DNA of 64,000 nt, taken from Mycobacterium sp. OAS707. GTDB taxonomy: Bacteria > Actinomycetota > Actinomycetes > Mycobacteriales > Mycobacteriaceae. Shown piece by piece: positions 51,197 to 59,735 of this stretch (within the stretch, counting starts at the first letter, position 1; each line of letters opens with the position of its first letter). The stretch is from the NCBI RefSeq assembly GCF_014873705.1, contig NZ_JADBDS010000003.1:1302001-1366000 (forward strand). Direction: 5' to 3'. Under the pieces are notes generated by a model. That model saw nothing but the letters and a program-made list of their open reading frames with translations. It did no database searches and was not told where the DNA came from. The translations under genes and the position numbers were made by a program.

Positions 51197-52823
51197 GACC
51201 GGCGCGCTCCTGCAGTTCGCGGCGCACAATCTTTCCCGTGCTGCTGCGAGGTAGTTCGTCGAGAATCGTGATCTCCCTGGGCACTTTGTAATTCGCCAAG
51301 TTCTCGCGGACGTGTTGCTTCAGTATGTCGGGGGTAGCCGAGGCGCCGCCGTTCAAAACCACGAAGGCCACCAATCGCTGACCGAACTGCTCGTCGTCCA
51401 CGCCGAGCACCGATGCCTCCGCCACGTCCGGATGCGAGGTCAGCGTCTTCTCCACCTCGATGGGGTAGATGTTCTCACCGCCGGAGACGATCATCTCGTC
51501 GTCGCGGCCGACCACGAAGAGCCGCCCGGCCTCGTCGAAGCGGCCGATATCGCCGGACGACATGAACCCCTCGTGGAAGTCCTTCGTCTTGCCGGACGTG
51601 TACCCGTCGAACTGCGTGGAATTGCGCACGTAGATGGTGCCGACCTCGCCGGTGGGCAGCTCGTTGAAATCGGAGTCCAGAATCCGGATCTCGGTGCCAC
51701 CGGCCGGTTTACCAGCCGTGTCGGGGGCCGCCCGCAGGTCCTGCGGTGTGGCCGTCGCGATCATGCCGGCCTCGGTGGCGTTGTAGTTGTTGTAGATCAC
51801 TTCGCCGAACTGGTCCATGAACTTGATGACGACGTCTGGGCGCATCCGCGACCCCGACGCGGCGGCGAACCGCAACGACCGCCCGCTGTATTTGTTGCGG
51901 ACCTCGTCGGGCAACTCCATGATCCGGTCGAACATCACCGGCACGACGCATAACCCGGTGGCGCGGTGGCGGTCGACGAGTTCGAGCGTGGCTTCCGGGT
52001 CGAACTTGCGACGGGTGATGACCGTGCATGCCAGCGACGCGGCGAACACCAACTGGGAGAAGCCCCACGCGTGGAACATCGGCGCCACGACGACGACCGG
52101 TTCCTCTGCGCGCCAGGGGGTACGGTCCAGGATCGCCTTGAGGATGCCGGGTCCGCCGTCGGCGCCGCCAGAGTGCTTGGCGCCCTTGGGACTTCCGGTG
52201 GTGCCCGACGTCAGCAGGATGACCTTCGATTTCGCGCTCGCGCGCTGCGGCTCACGACCGGTGTGCTCAGTGATCAGCTTCTCGACCGTGAGTCCGTCCT
52301 GGGGCCCGTCGGTCCAGGCAATGATCCGCGTCGCGTCGGCACTGTCGGAGAGCGCGCGGTCGACGGTCTCGGCGAACTCCTCGTCGTAGATGACCGCGTC
52401 CACCCCTTCGCGCTGCACCACCTCGGCCAGCGCGGGCCCGGCGAACGACGTGTTCAACAGCAGCACGTCCGCGCCGATCCGGTTGGCGGCGATCAGCGAC
52501 TCGACGAACCCGCGATGGTTGCGCGCCATCAGGCCGAGCACGTGCGGTTGTCCACCCGGCAGTGACTGCAGTCCGGCGGCCAATGCGTCAGCGCGCTGGT
52601 CGATTTCCCGCCAGGTCAGCGTGCCGAGCTCGTCGACGAGGCCGGGCCGGTCCGGGCAGCGCTGCGCGGCGGCGGCGAATCCCGATGTGATGCCCATGTT
52701 TTCGCGTTGCATCGCCGCGGCGATGCGTAGGTATTTGTCGGGCCGCATCGGGGCGAGCAGCCGCGCGCGGGCCATCGTCGAGACGATGCCGAGCGTTTCC
52801 GTGAGCCGGTCGGTGATGGCCAT
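51189..52823 (-). CDS. fadD12: FadD12-like acyl-CoA synthetase
   Basis: A 544-residue ANL ligase: phosphate loop LLTSGTTGSPKGAK, A5 motif NYNATEAG, hinge VVGRDDEMIVSGGENIYP and catalytic Lys in SSTGKIVRREL. It activates fatty acids to acyl-CoA, presumably feeding the acyltransferases on either side. It overlaps lipO by 8 bases and lies 5 bp after the acyltransferase gene, so all three form an operon. The symbol rests on the recalled Rv1427c gene order. Confidence 0.82.
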   Translation of the reverse strand: MAITDRLTETLGIVSTMARARLLAPMRPDKYLRIAAAMQRENMGITSGFAAAAQRCPDRPGLVDELGTLTWREIDQRADALAAGLQSLPGGQPHVLGLMARNHRGFVESLIAANRIGADVLLLNTSFAGPALAEVVQREGVDAVIYDEEFAETVDRALSDSADATRIIAWTDGPQDGLTVEKLITEHTGREPQRASAKSKVILLTSGTTGSPKGAKHSGGADGGPGILKAILDRTPWRAEEPVVVVAPMFHAWGFSQLVFAASLACTVITRRKFDPEATLELVDRHRATGLCVVPVMFDRIMELPDEVRNKYSGRSLRFAAASGSRMRPDVVIKFMDQFGEVIYNNYNATEAGMIATATPQDLRAAPDTAGKPAGGTEIRILDSDFNELPTGEVGTIYVRNSTQFDGYTSGKTKDFHEGFMSSGDIGRFDEAGRLFVVGRDDEMIVSGGENIYPIEVEKTLTSHPDVAEASVLGVDDEQFGQRLVAFVVLNGGASATPDILKQHVRENLANYKVPREITILDELPRSSTGKIVRRELQERAGRA

Positions 52824-52828
52824 GGGTC

Positions 52829-53638
52829 TCAGCCGAGCACAGGGAGTGTGCGTTCTTGGGCCAGTTCGTCGAGGGCTCGCTGCATGACGTGGCGCACGTG
52901 AGCGTCGACCTCGTCGATGTCCGGGTGCTCGCCGAACTCGGCGAGGATGTCGATCGGCGGCAGCACCTTCATCACGATCTTGGCGGGCAGCGGGATGTTG
53001 GGCGGGATCACGATGCTCAGGCCGAACGGGAACCCGAAGGAGATCGGCACGATCTTGGTGCGCGCCAACCGTGCGATCGGCCCGAGTCGTTTCGCCAGCC
53101 AGGTGCCGCGGGACAGGAAGATCTGCGTCTCCTGCCCGCCGATGCCGACCGTCGGAACGATCGGAACGCCCGCGTTGAGCGCAGCCTTCACATAACCGGT
53201 GCGGCCGCCGAAGTCGATCTTGTTCTCCGAAAGGGTCGGTCGATAGACGTCGTAGTCGCCGCCGGGGAACACCACCACGAGGCCGCCGGAGCGCAGCGCC
53301 TCATCGGCGTTCTCGTGGTTGGCGCTGATGTAGCCGATCTTCTTGAAGAAGTCTCCGGTCGGTCCTACCGAGAGCATGTCGTGGCTCAGCGTGTAGAGCG
53401 GGCGGTCATAGCCGTGATGGTGGTAGTACTCGGCCGCGAGGATCGGCACGTCCATCGGCAGCATCCCGCCAGAGTGGTTGCTGACGAGCAGCGCCCCGCC
53501 TGCCGGCATGTTCTCCAGCCCGCGGACCTCTGATCGGAAGTAGCGCTTGAGGAACGGCCGGGTGAGGCCCATGACGCGCTCGGTGAGACCCGGATCCCAC
53601 TTGGTGAGTTCCGACGGTTCGGTATCGGTCGAGGTCAC
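52829..53638 (-). CDS. MGAT/LPLAT-like acyltransferase (Rv1428c-like)
   Basis: A 269-residue PlsC-superfamily protein. The catalytic His/Asp pair is in NHSGGMLPMD (wider spacing than the classical HX4D, as in the MGAT-like branch), followed by VVVFPGGDYD (block III) and VPIVPTVGIGGQE. It would acylate glycerides or lysolipids using acyl-CoA from the adjacent FadD12-like enzyme. GTG start with AGGGGG 5-6 nt upstream. It is the first gene of a three-gene operon, divergent from echA1 and close to a KstR-type box. Confidence 0.82.
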   Translation of the reverse strand: MTSTDTEPSELTKWDPGLTERVMGLTRPFLKRYFRSEVRGLENMPAGGALLVSNHSGGMLPMDVPILAAEYYHHHGYDRPLYTLSHDMLSVGPTGDFFKKIGYISANHENADEALRSGGLVVVFPGGDYDVYRPTLSENKIDFGGRTGYVKAALNAGVPIVPTVGIGGQETQIFLSRGTWLAKRLGPIARLARTKIVPISFGFPFGLSIVIPPNIPLPAKIVMKVLPPIDILAEFGEHPDIDEVDAHVRHVMQRALDELAQERTLPVLG

Positions 53639-53660
53639 GGGTCCCCCTGACTAGGAAAAC

Positions 53661-53674
53661 TAGAACGTGTTCTA
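53661..53674. promoter_or_regulatory. KstR-type operator between the acyltransferase and echA1
   Basis: TAGAACGTGTTCTA is a perfect 6-2-6 palindrome matching the published KstR consensus TNNAACNNGTTNNA at every fixed base. It overlaps a TAATTT -10 element (53673-53678) that ends 7 nt before the echA1 ATG, so repression of echA1 is likely. It lies 22 bp upstream of the divergent operon start and may control both. Confidence 0.7.
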
Positions 53675-53685
53675 ATTTATGGTAC

Positions 53686-54507
53686 ATGGCCTGCGCCGGA
53701 CCGCCAAAGCCGACTGTGGATACGATCACCGGCGTGACAGATAACAGTGAAAATGTAGTCCTCGTCGAGCAGCGTGGCCGAATCCTGGTGATCACCATCA
53801 ACCGTCCCGAGGCCCGCAACGCCGTCAACGCCGCGGTGAGCCGGGGGCTGGCCGACGCCGTGGACCGCCTCGACGACGACCCTGGATTGTCGGTCGGCAT
53901 CGTCACCGGCGCCGGGGGTTCGTTCTGTGCGGGCATGGATCTGAAGGCATTCGCCCGCGGTGAGAACGTCGTGGTCGAGGGCCGGGGCATGGGGTTCACC
54001 GAGCGCCCCCCGGTCAAGCCGTTGATCGCCGCCGTCGAGGGCTTCGGCTTGGCGGGCGGGATGGAGCTTGCGTTGGCCTGCGATCTGATCGTGGCGTCGA
54101 AGGACGGCGCGTTCGGCATCCCGGAGGTCAAACGCGGTCTCGTCGCCGGCGGAGGAGGGCTGCTGCGGCTGCCCCAACGCATCCCGCCTGCGATCGCGAT
54201 GGAGCTCGCGCTGACCGGCGACAGGCTGCCTGCGCAGCGGGCGCTCGAGCTCGGCCTGGTCAACGCGCTCGCAGAACCCGGCAAGGTGCTCGACGCGGCG
54301 ATCGAGCTGGCCGAGCGGATCACCGCCAACGGACCGCTGGCCGTCGCAGCGACGAAGCAGATCATCGTCGAGTCGCGCGGGTGGAGCCCCGACGAGATGT
54401 GGGCCAAACAGACGCGCATCTTGATGCCGGTGTTCAGCAGCAACGACGCCAAGGAAGGTGCGATCGCCTTCGCCGAGAAGCGGCCGCCGAAGTGGACCGG
54501 CAGCTAA
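53686..54507 (+). CDS. echA1: Enoyl-CoA hydratase EchA1
   Basis: A 273-residue crotonase close to Rv0222 (262 aa). Oxyanion-hole motifs GGSFCAGMDLKAFARGEN and EGFGLAGGMELALACD, and GIPEVKRGLVAGGGG. The first Glu normally used for hydration lies in a GMELAL context that is atypical, so isomerase or other activity is possible. ATG at 53686 fits a leaderless transcript from the TAATTT element; GTG at 53734 gives a better match to the M. tuberculosis start. Confidence 0.88.
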   Translation: MACAGPPKPTVDTITGVTDNSENVVLVEQRGRILVITINRPEARNAVNAAVSRGLADAVDRLDDDPGLSVGIVTGAGGSFCAGMDLKAFARGENVVVEGRGMGFTERPPVKPLIAAVEGFGLAGGMELALACDLIVASKDGAFGIPEVKRGLVAGGGGLLRLPQRIPPAIAMELALTGDRLPAQRALELGLVNALAEPGKVLDAAIELAERITANGPLAVAATKQIIVESRGWSPDEMWAKQTRILMPVFSSNDAKEGAIAFAEKRPPKWTGS

Positions 54508-54544
54508 CGGTTTTCGGTTGCGCGATGGTGGGCAACCGACAGCC

Positions 54545-54847
54545 ATGGCCGACGAACTTCCCATTCCCGACTACGACCAGCTGCCGCTGACCGAGCTGCG
54601 ACACCGGATTCGCTCCCTCGAGGAGGGGCAACTGCGAGGCCTCTTCGAGCACGAGGAGGCGCACGGCAATCGCATCCCGGTGCTGGAGGTGTTGCACGCC
54701 CGACTGCGGGAACTCACCCACGGCGCCGAGCCGTCGTCGGGAGACGCGGCGAACGCACCCGGCGTCGCGCACACGCCGCGCGGCTCTGCGGTCAACGAAG
54801 CCACTGCCGCAGATCCGCCGGCCCCGTCGCCCCGTGGCCGCACCTAG
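54545..54847 (+). CDS. Small actinobacterial helical protein (DUF8129-like)
   Basis: A 100-residue protein with a conserved-looking N-terminal half, LPIPDYDQLPLTELRHRIRSL then LFEHEEAHGNRIPVLEVLHARL, two amphipathic helices. The C-terminal 45 residues are Pro/Ala/Ser-rich. Similar helices occur in small actinobacterial proteins, some annotated as lipid-droplet-associated, but this link is from memory. Its place after echA1 and near storage-lipid genes would suit that role. Its stop shares CTAG with the convergent gene. Confidence 0.65.
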   Translation: MADELPIPDYDQLPLTELRHRIRSLEEGQLRGLFEHEEAHGNRIPVLEVLHARLRELTHGAEPSSGDAANAPGVAHTPRGSAVNEATAADPPAPSPRGRT

Positions 54848-55149
54848 TGCCGGCCGAGCGCGCTCCTGACCGTCGCGGCCGAGACGGCGACATCGGCGCG
54901 CACCCCCCAGATCGGATGCTGACGCAAGTCACGCGTGGCGCGCGCCAGGTTGCCTTCTGCGATGTGCCCCGCGACAACCGTCGCGTTCGCCAGAGCGAAG
55001 AGCGCGGCGCCTGCCTTGAGCCGACCCGTCAACGCCGTCACCGCGGCCACGGGTACCAGCGAGTTACCGACCACCGCACACCATCGGTTGACTGGCGTGA
55101 CGTGCTGGGTCCGGTGTTGAGCTGCGAATTCCTCGTATGTCACCCCCAT
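54844..55149 (-). CDS. DUF962/Mpo1-like small membrane protein
   Basis: A 101-residue protein with TYEEFAAQHRTQHVTPVNRWCAVVGN at the start, a hydrophobic central region of two helices, GHIAEGN and HPIWGVRADV. The His pattern (H..H near the N-terminus, GH, HP) resembles the DUF962/Mpo1 family, whose yeast member is a fatty-acid alpha-dioxygenase, but this protein is shorter. ATG 55149 is chosen; GTG at 55143 is possible. Stop shared with the convergent gene. Confidence 0.6.
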   Translation of the reverse strand: MGVTYEEFAAQHRTQHVTPVNRWCAVVGNSLVPVAAVTALTGRLKAGAALFALANATVVAGHIAEGNLARATRDLRQHPIWGVRADVAVSAATVRSALGRH

Positions 55150-55209
55150 GGCGGGAGCATCGCACAGACACGACACCGACGCCATCCCCGCTCTTCCGTT
55201 GGCAACCAG

Positions 55210-55782
55210 TCAGCCGGTGAGTTCGGCGATCTCTTCGGCGATGTTGCGGCGCGCCCGCTCTTCCCACCGTTCACGCCCTGCCGCAGTGTGAAACAGCCGC
55301 CCGTCGAGCAGCGCCGAAAGTACCTGCGCCCGAGCAGGTTTGAACACATCGTCGGGCACGTCGGCGTATTCCTCACGGACGGCCGCGGCATAGGCCCGGT
55401 ACCGGAACGGTTCGCTGCCGAGCACCGACAGGTCGGCGTCGCTGAGCACCGCGCCGTTGATGTCGTGTTCTCCCACCTTGTGCGTCTTGGTGACAAGCAC
55501 CAGTCGCGCGACCTCGTCGCGGATCGGGGACGACGCCAGTAGCTCGAGCGCCAACTCCGCAGAGCGGTCCTCGTTGTCGTCGCGGCCGATCTCGTAGATG
55601 GCGTCGTGGAACCACGCGGCGAGTTCCACCGCCTCGCGGTCGAACTCGACGCCCGCCTCGGCCAGCGCGCCGATCGCGTCGAGCATCTCGTGCAGGTGGC
55701 TGACGGTGTGGTGCTTGCGGTGCGTCTCCGACCAACGGGCCAGCAGGTCCTCGCGCAGTTCCTCGGTCAAATGGGCGGGCAC
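55210..55782 (-). CDS. HD-domain phosphohydrolase-like protein
   Basis: A 190-residue protein with HTVSHLHEML (first His), AAWFHDAIYE (HD pair) and a following DNEDRSAE, plus a late Asp in LSDADLSVLG, the pattern of HD hydrolases such as predicted nucleotide phosphohydrolases. Substrate unknown. GTG at 55782 is the likely start; upstream in-frame sequence to 56184 lies opposite the nat gene and is not coding. It is divergent from nat with 57 bp between. Confidence 0.78.
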   Translation of the reverse strand: MPAHLTEELREDLLARWSETHRKHHTVSHLHEMLDAIGALAEAGVEFDREAVELAAWFHDAIYEIGRDDNEDRSAELALELLASSPIRDEVARLVLVTKTHKVGEHDINGAVLSDADLSVLGSEPFRYRAYAAAVREEYADVPDDVFKPARAQVLSALLDGRLFHTAAGRERWEERARRNIAEEIAELTG

Positions 55783-55839
55783 CCTTCCAGTGTTCCACCG
55801 GGTTGACCTGAACCCCTGTTGAGGTCGGAAGATGGCGTC

Positions 55840-56685
55840 ATGACGATTGAAGTCACCGATGCTGTGGACGTGGCCGCGTATTTCGACCGGATCGGCTACC
55901 GCGGCCCCGCCGAACCGACCGTCGAGACGGTGCATGCGCTCGTCGCCGCGCACAACGGGTCCATCCCGTTCGAGAATCTCGACCCGTTGATGGGCATTCC
56001 AGTCGCTGATCTCGGCGCGGCGGCGCTGACCGACAAACTCGTGCACCGCCGCCGCGGGGGTTACTGCTACGAGCACAACGGATTGATGGGATACGTGCTC
56101 GAGCAGTTGGGCTTCGGCGTCGATCGGCTTGCTGGCCGCGTGATTTGGCTGAACCCGGACGGCCCACTTCCCGCCCAGACGCATCAGGTGCTTTCGGTGA
56201 CGGTGCCTGGCCTCGATGGGCGGCTCCTGGTCGACGTCGGTTTCGGTGGGCAGACGTTGACGTCACCTATCCGGCTGCAGGCCGGGCCGGTCCAGGAGAC
56301 GCGCCACGAGCCGTACCGCATCAGCGAGCGGGGAGACGCCCTCCAGCTGGAAGCCCAGGTCCGCGGCGAGTGGCAGCCGCTGTACATCTTCACCACCCGG
56401 CCGCAGCCGCGAATCGATCTCGAGGTCGGAAGCTGGTATGTGTCAACGCATCCCAACTCGTTCTTCGTCACCGGATTGACGGCAGCCCTGGTCACCAGCG
56501 AGGCCCGCTACAACATGCGTGGCCGAAATCTGGCCATCCACAGTGCCGGTGAAACCCAGAAGATCCGCTTCGACACCGCCGCCGAAGTGCTCGAAGCGCT
56601 GACCGACCGCTTCGGTATCGACATCGCTGAACTGGGTGACAGCGGTGATCTGGAGGCGCGGGTCAACCAGGTGCTGGATAGCTGA
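55840..56685 (+). CDS. nat: Arylamine N-acetyltransferase
   Basis: A 281-residue acetyl-CoA:arylamine acetyltransferase. Catalytic triad: Cys76 in RRGGYCYEHNGL, His in PAQTHQVLSV and Asp in LLVDVGFGGQTLTSP. The sequence closely resembles mycobacterial NAT, which acetylates isoniazid and uses propionyl-CoA. In M. tuberculosis nat lies in the cholesterol-ring operon (hsaADCB); here it stands alone, so a second copy may exist elsewhere. It overlaps the convergent fadE tail by 23 bp (56663-56685). Confidence 0.95.
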   Translation: MTIEVTDAVDVAAYFDRIGYRGPAEPTVETVHALVAAHNGSIPFENLDPLMGIPVADLGAAALTDKLVHRRRGGYCYEHNGLMGYVLEQLGFGVDRLAGRVIWLNPDGPLPAQTHQVLSVTVPGLDGRLLVDVGFGGQTLTSPIRLQAGPVQETRHEPYRISERGDALQLEAQVRGEWQPLYIFTTRPQPRIDLEVGSWYVSTHPNSFFVTGLTAALVTSEARYNMRGRNLAIHSAGETQKIRFDTAAEVLEALTDRFGIDIAELGDSGDLEARVNQVLDS

Positions 56686-57607
56686 CCACGACGTCCCACG
56701 GATCATCGGCGGCCAACGCGATCCGGCCAAGGCGCCGTGCGTAGGACGCAGTCGAGCCGAAGTCGTCGACCCAGCTGCGAGCCTGCATGGTCGAGCGCCA
56801 CAGCCGGTGCTCGCGGGTCACCCCGATCGCCCCGTGTAACTGGTGGGCGATGGTGGTGACCGGATCGACGGCACGCCCGACCGCGACCTTTGCCACCGTG
56901 ACGGCGTAATCCGCCGCAGGGTGGTCGAAGCCGTAGTCGGTTGCGGCAGCGACGGCCAAAGCGGTTGCAGCACGGGCACGTTCGATCTCGCCTGCCATCG
57001 CGGCCAGCGAATGCTGCACTGCCTGAAACTTGCTCAGCGTCCGCCCGAACTGCACTCGCTCGGCGGTGTGCGCCACGGTGAGGTCGCACGCCGCGTCGAG
57101 CGCACCGACGATCTGGTTGCAGCGCGCCCACGCGCCGCGGCGGACCAGCTCGTCGGCGACGACAGCATCGAGCGTGCGCAGCTCGGCGACGGCCAGGTCG
57201 AAGTCGATCGATCCGTGCGACGTGCCATCGATCAAACCGACATGCAACGCATCGGCGGTGCGCGCCGCCAGTACGACTGTGCTTGACGGCCACGGCACGT
57301 CGCGTGCAGTTCCCGTGACGCGCCCGCCACGTTCGGATGCGTCGGCGATCGCCACCGTCAACGGGCCGGTGTCCGGAACCGACAAGCCCGCCCTGCCAGC
57401 CAGCCAGGCTGCGAGCAGGTCGGTCTCTGCGATCGGAACTGCGGCCGCATGTCTTGCCAAGCCGGACAACACGATTGCGGCCTCCGCAGGAGTTGCGCCC
57501 TGGTCCGTGGTCAGCCGGGTGAGTCCGGTGTCCTCCAGGTTTCGCCACAATTCGTCACCCGTCGATCGACTGCAGAGATCGTCGACCAGTTGCGTCAGTT
57601 CGTTCAT
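56663..57607 (-). CDS. Acyl-CoA dehydrogenase-like subunit (short, ChsE-beta type)
   Basis: A 314-residue acyl-CoA dehydrogenase-fold protein. The FAD-binding C-terminal half is clear (VQFGRTLSKFQAVQHSLAAMAGE, HQLHGAIGVTREHRLW), while the N-terminal half is shortened and lacks the TEP..SD flavin loop. This is the signature of the partner subunit in alpha2beta2 FadE complexes. The ATG at 57607 overlaps the stop of the larger subunit (ATGA), as in chsE pairs. Substrate unknown. Confidence 0.83.
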   Translation of the reverse strand: MNELTQLVDDLCSRSTGDELWRNLEDTGLTRLTTDQGATPAEAAIVLSGLARHAAAVPIAETDLLAAWLAGRAGLSVPDTGPLTVAIADASERGGRVTGTARDVPWPSSTVVLAARTADALHVGLIDGTSHGSIDFDLAVAELRTLDAVVADELVRRGAWARCNQIVGALDAACDLTVAHTAERVQFGRTLSKFQAVQHSLAAMAGEIERARAATALAVAAATDYGFDHPAADYAVTVAKVAVGRAVDPVTTIAHQLHGAIGVTREHRLWRSTMQARSWVDDFGSTASYARRLGRIALAADDPWDVVVSYPAPG

Positions 57608-58740
57608 GACGTCATGCCCTTGGCCACCACCCCGCGTAGCACCTCGTTGGTGCCGCCGCGCAGTGTGAAAAGCGGCGAGTGCACCCGCGCAGTGGTGAGC
57701 AACGCACGCAACGGTTCGGGATCCTCGACGTAGTCCAGCAGGTCGGCGACCAACTCCACCGAGTCCTGCTCGAAGCGCGTCCCGAGATCCTTCACCAGTG
57801 CCGCCCGGCTGGCGGCATCCCGACCGTCGGCCAGCGTGCGTGCCACCGAAATCGACAGCTGCCGCAGCGAAATCAGCCGGGCCACAAGGTCTCCGACGTC
57901 GGCGGCGACCCCGTCGTCGACCTCGCCCAAGGCCCGGATCGCGCTGAAGATCAGCGTGGCCGTCGAAAGGATCCGCTCCGGTCCGCTTCGCTCGAAACCC
58001 AACTCGGCGGTGACCTGGTGCCATCCGTCGCCGATCTGTCCGAGCACGTCCTCGTCGGGAACGAACACGTCGGTGAAAATCACCTCGTTGAAGTGGTGTT
58101 CGCCGTTCATCAACAGGATCGGCTCGATCATGATGCCCGGGGCCGACGTCTGGACGATGAACTGGGAGAAACCCGCGTGGCGGTGTTCGGGGTCCAACGG
58201 GCTGGTCCGGGCCAGCACCACGATCTGGTGTGCGACGTGCGCGCCGCTCGTCCACACCTTCGAGCCGTTGAGGACCCAGCCGCCGTCGACTCGGCTGGCG
58301 CGCGTCTGCGCGGCCGCGAGGTCGGACCCGGCGCCGTGCTCACTCATTCCGATCGCCGAATACAGCTGGCCCGCTGCGATCCGCGGCAACAACCGGTGCC
58401 GCTGCTCTTCGCTGCCGTACGTCAGCAGCGCGGGCGCGACCTGCCGGTCGGCGATCCAGTGCGCAGCGACGGGAGCGCCGTGGGCCAGCAGTTCCTCGGT
58501 GACGACATAGCGGTGCAGATAACCCAGCCCGCGTCCGCCGTACTCGGCGGGGATGGTCAGGCCGACGAAACCGGCGCCGGCCAGCCGGGCGGAGAAGTCC
58601 GGGTCCCATTTCGCCAGCCAGCAGTCGACGGCAGGCTGCCAGCCGAACTCGTCGCGGTCGGCGGCCAGGAACTCGCGGACCGAAGTCCGAAGCAGGCCCA
58701 GCTCGGCGTCGTTGGCGCACAGCGCATCGAATTCGCTCAC
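57604..58740 (-). CDS. Acyl-CoA dehydrogenase, larger subunit of the pair
   Basis: A 378-residue flavoenzyme: IPAEYGGRGLGYLHRYVV, FAD loop SAIGMSEHGAGSDLAAAQT, LNGSKVWTSGAHVA and FTLRGGTNEVLRG. Together with the overlapping short subunit it should form a heterotetramer like the ChsE enzymes that oxidise steroid side chains. GTG start at 58740; a TAGACT -10-like element lies 10 nt upstream. Divergent from an AraC-type regulator, which may control it. Confidence 0.88.
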   Translation of the reverse strand: MSEFDALCANDAELGLLRTSVREFLAADRDEFGWQPAVDCWLAKWDPDFSARLAGAGFVGLTIPAEYGGRGLGYLHRYVVTEELLAHGAPVAAHWIADRQVAPALLTYGSEEQRHRLLPRIAAGQLYSAIGMSEHGAGSDLAAAQTRASRVDGGWVLNGSKVWTSGAHVAHQIVVLARTSPLDPEHRHAGFSQFIVQTSAPGIMIEPILLMNGEHHFNEVIFTDVFVPDEDVLGQIGDGWHQVTAELGFERSGPERILSTATLIFSAIRALGEVDDGVAADVGDLVARLISLRQLSISVARTLADGRDAASRAALVKDLGTRFEQDSVELVADLLDYVEDPEPLRALLTTARVHSPLFTLRGGTNEVLRGVVAKGMTS

Positions 58741-58822
58741 TGGGCAACAGAGTCTAGTGAGCCGACAGCGCAGCAGGAATTGTCATGTCCATCCCGCGGA
58801 CGCACGACCATACTCGGGAAGC

Positions 58823-59734
58823 GTGAGCGATCCAGCACGCCGCGATCGACTGCGGGAACTCCTCGACGCCGTCGTCGACGCCGACAACACCGACGTCGGC
58901 GACATGGCACGCAGCAGCTTCGCGTCGGAATTCCACTTCTCCCGCGAGGTGCGACGGTTGACCGGCGAGTCGCCGGCGGCGATGCGCAGGCGCATCATGC
59001 TCGAACGCGCGGCCTGGCGGCTGCACCGCGGTGAATCGGTTTCCGCGGTGGCCGCCGACGAGGGCTGGTCGTCGGCCGAGGTGTTCTCCCGCGCTTTCCG
59101 TCGCACATTCGGCGTGCCACCGTCGCGCGCCGCAGATGTCGAGTTCCGGTTGCCCGCGCCGAACGGGCTGCACTTTCACCCCCCGCAGTCGCTGTGGTTG
59201 GACAGCGACGGCGCCAGCAAGGAGCCCGACATTTCTCAACTGATGGTGGCCCATGACGTCGCCGACACCGCCTATCTGATCGACGAGGCCGCCCGGCTCT
59301 CCGAAGAGCAATGGACACACGAGATCTCACCTGGACAGGTGATTCTCGACTGGGACGGTCCCGAGCCAAGCATTGCAGCCGTGCTGGGAGCGATCGTGTG
59401 GGCGAAGGAAGTGTGGCTGGCCACCATCGAGGGCGGCGACTTCCCCAATAGACAAGCCACGCAGTCGACAACTGCGCAAGAACTGGCCACGCACCACGAA
59501 GAAATCGGAACCCGCTGGGCATCAATGGTTTCCGAATACAGCGCAACGGGCAGGCTCGGCGACACCGTCATCGATGCACTGTGCGACCCGCCAGAGTCGT
59601 TTCAGCTCTACGGCATCGTTGCGCATGTGCTGACGTATTCGGCGCACCGGCGCGAACTGGCCCGAGCCATGCTGGCGCGGCACGGCCTGCGCACCCGCCG
59701 CGGTGACCCGCTCGACTGGATGAGAGGAACCTGA
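58823..59734 (+). CDS. AraC-type regulator with C-terminal DinB-like domain
   Basis: A 303-residue protein. Residues 1-105 contain two helix-turn-helix units of the AraC type (FHFSREVRRLTGESPAAMRRRI and SVSAVAADEGWSSAEVFSRAFRRTFG). The C-terminal part from about 140 is a DinB/mycothiol-transferase-like helix bundle (VAHDVADTAYLIDEAARL, GAIVWAKEVWLATIEGG, VLTYSAHRRELARAML), with a His near each end as in that fold. GTG start at 58823. It lies 1 bp before the reductase-like gene. Confidence 0.8.
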   Translation: MSDPARRDRLRELLDAVVDADNTDVGDMARSSFASEFHFSREVRRLTGESPAAMRRRIMLERAAWRLHRGESVSAVAADEGWSSAEVFSRAFRRTFGVPPSRAADVEFRLPAPNGLHFHPPQSLWLDSDGASKEPDISQLMVAHDVADTAYLIDEAARLSEEQWTHEISPGQVILDWDGPEPSIAAVLGAIVWAKEVWLATIEGGDFPNRQATQSTTAQELATHHEEIGTRWASMVSEYSATGRLGDTVIDALCDPPESFQLYGIVAHVLTYSAHRRELARAMLARHGLRTRRGDPLDWMRGT

Positions 59735-59735
59735 C

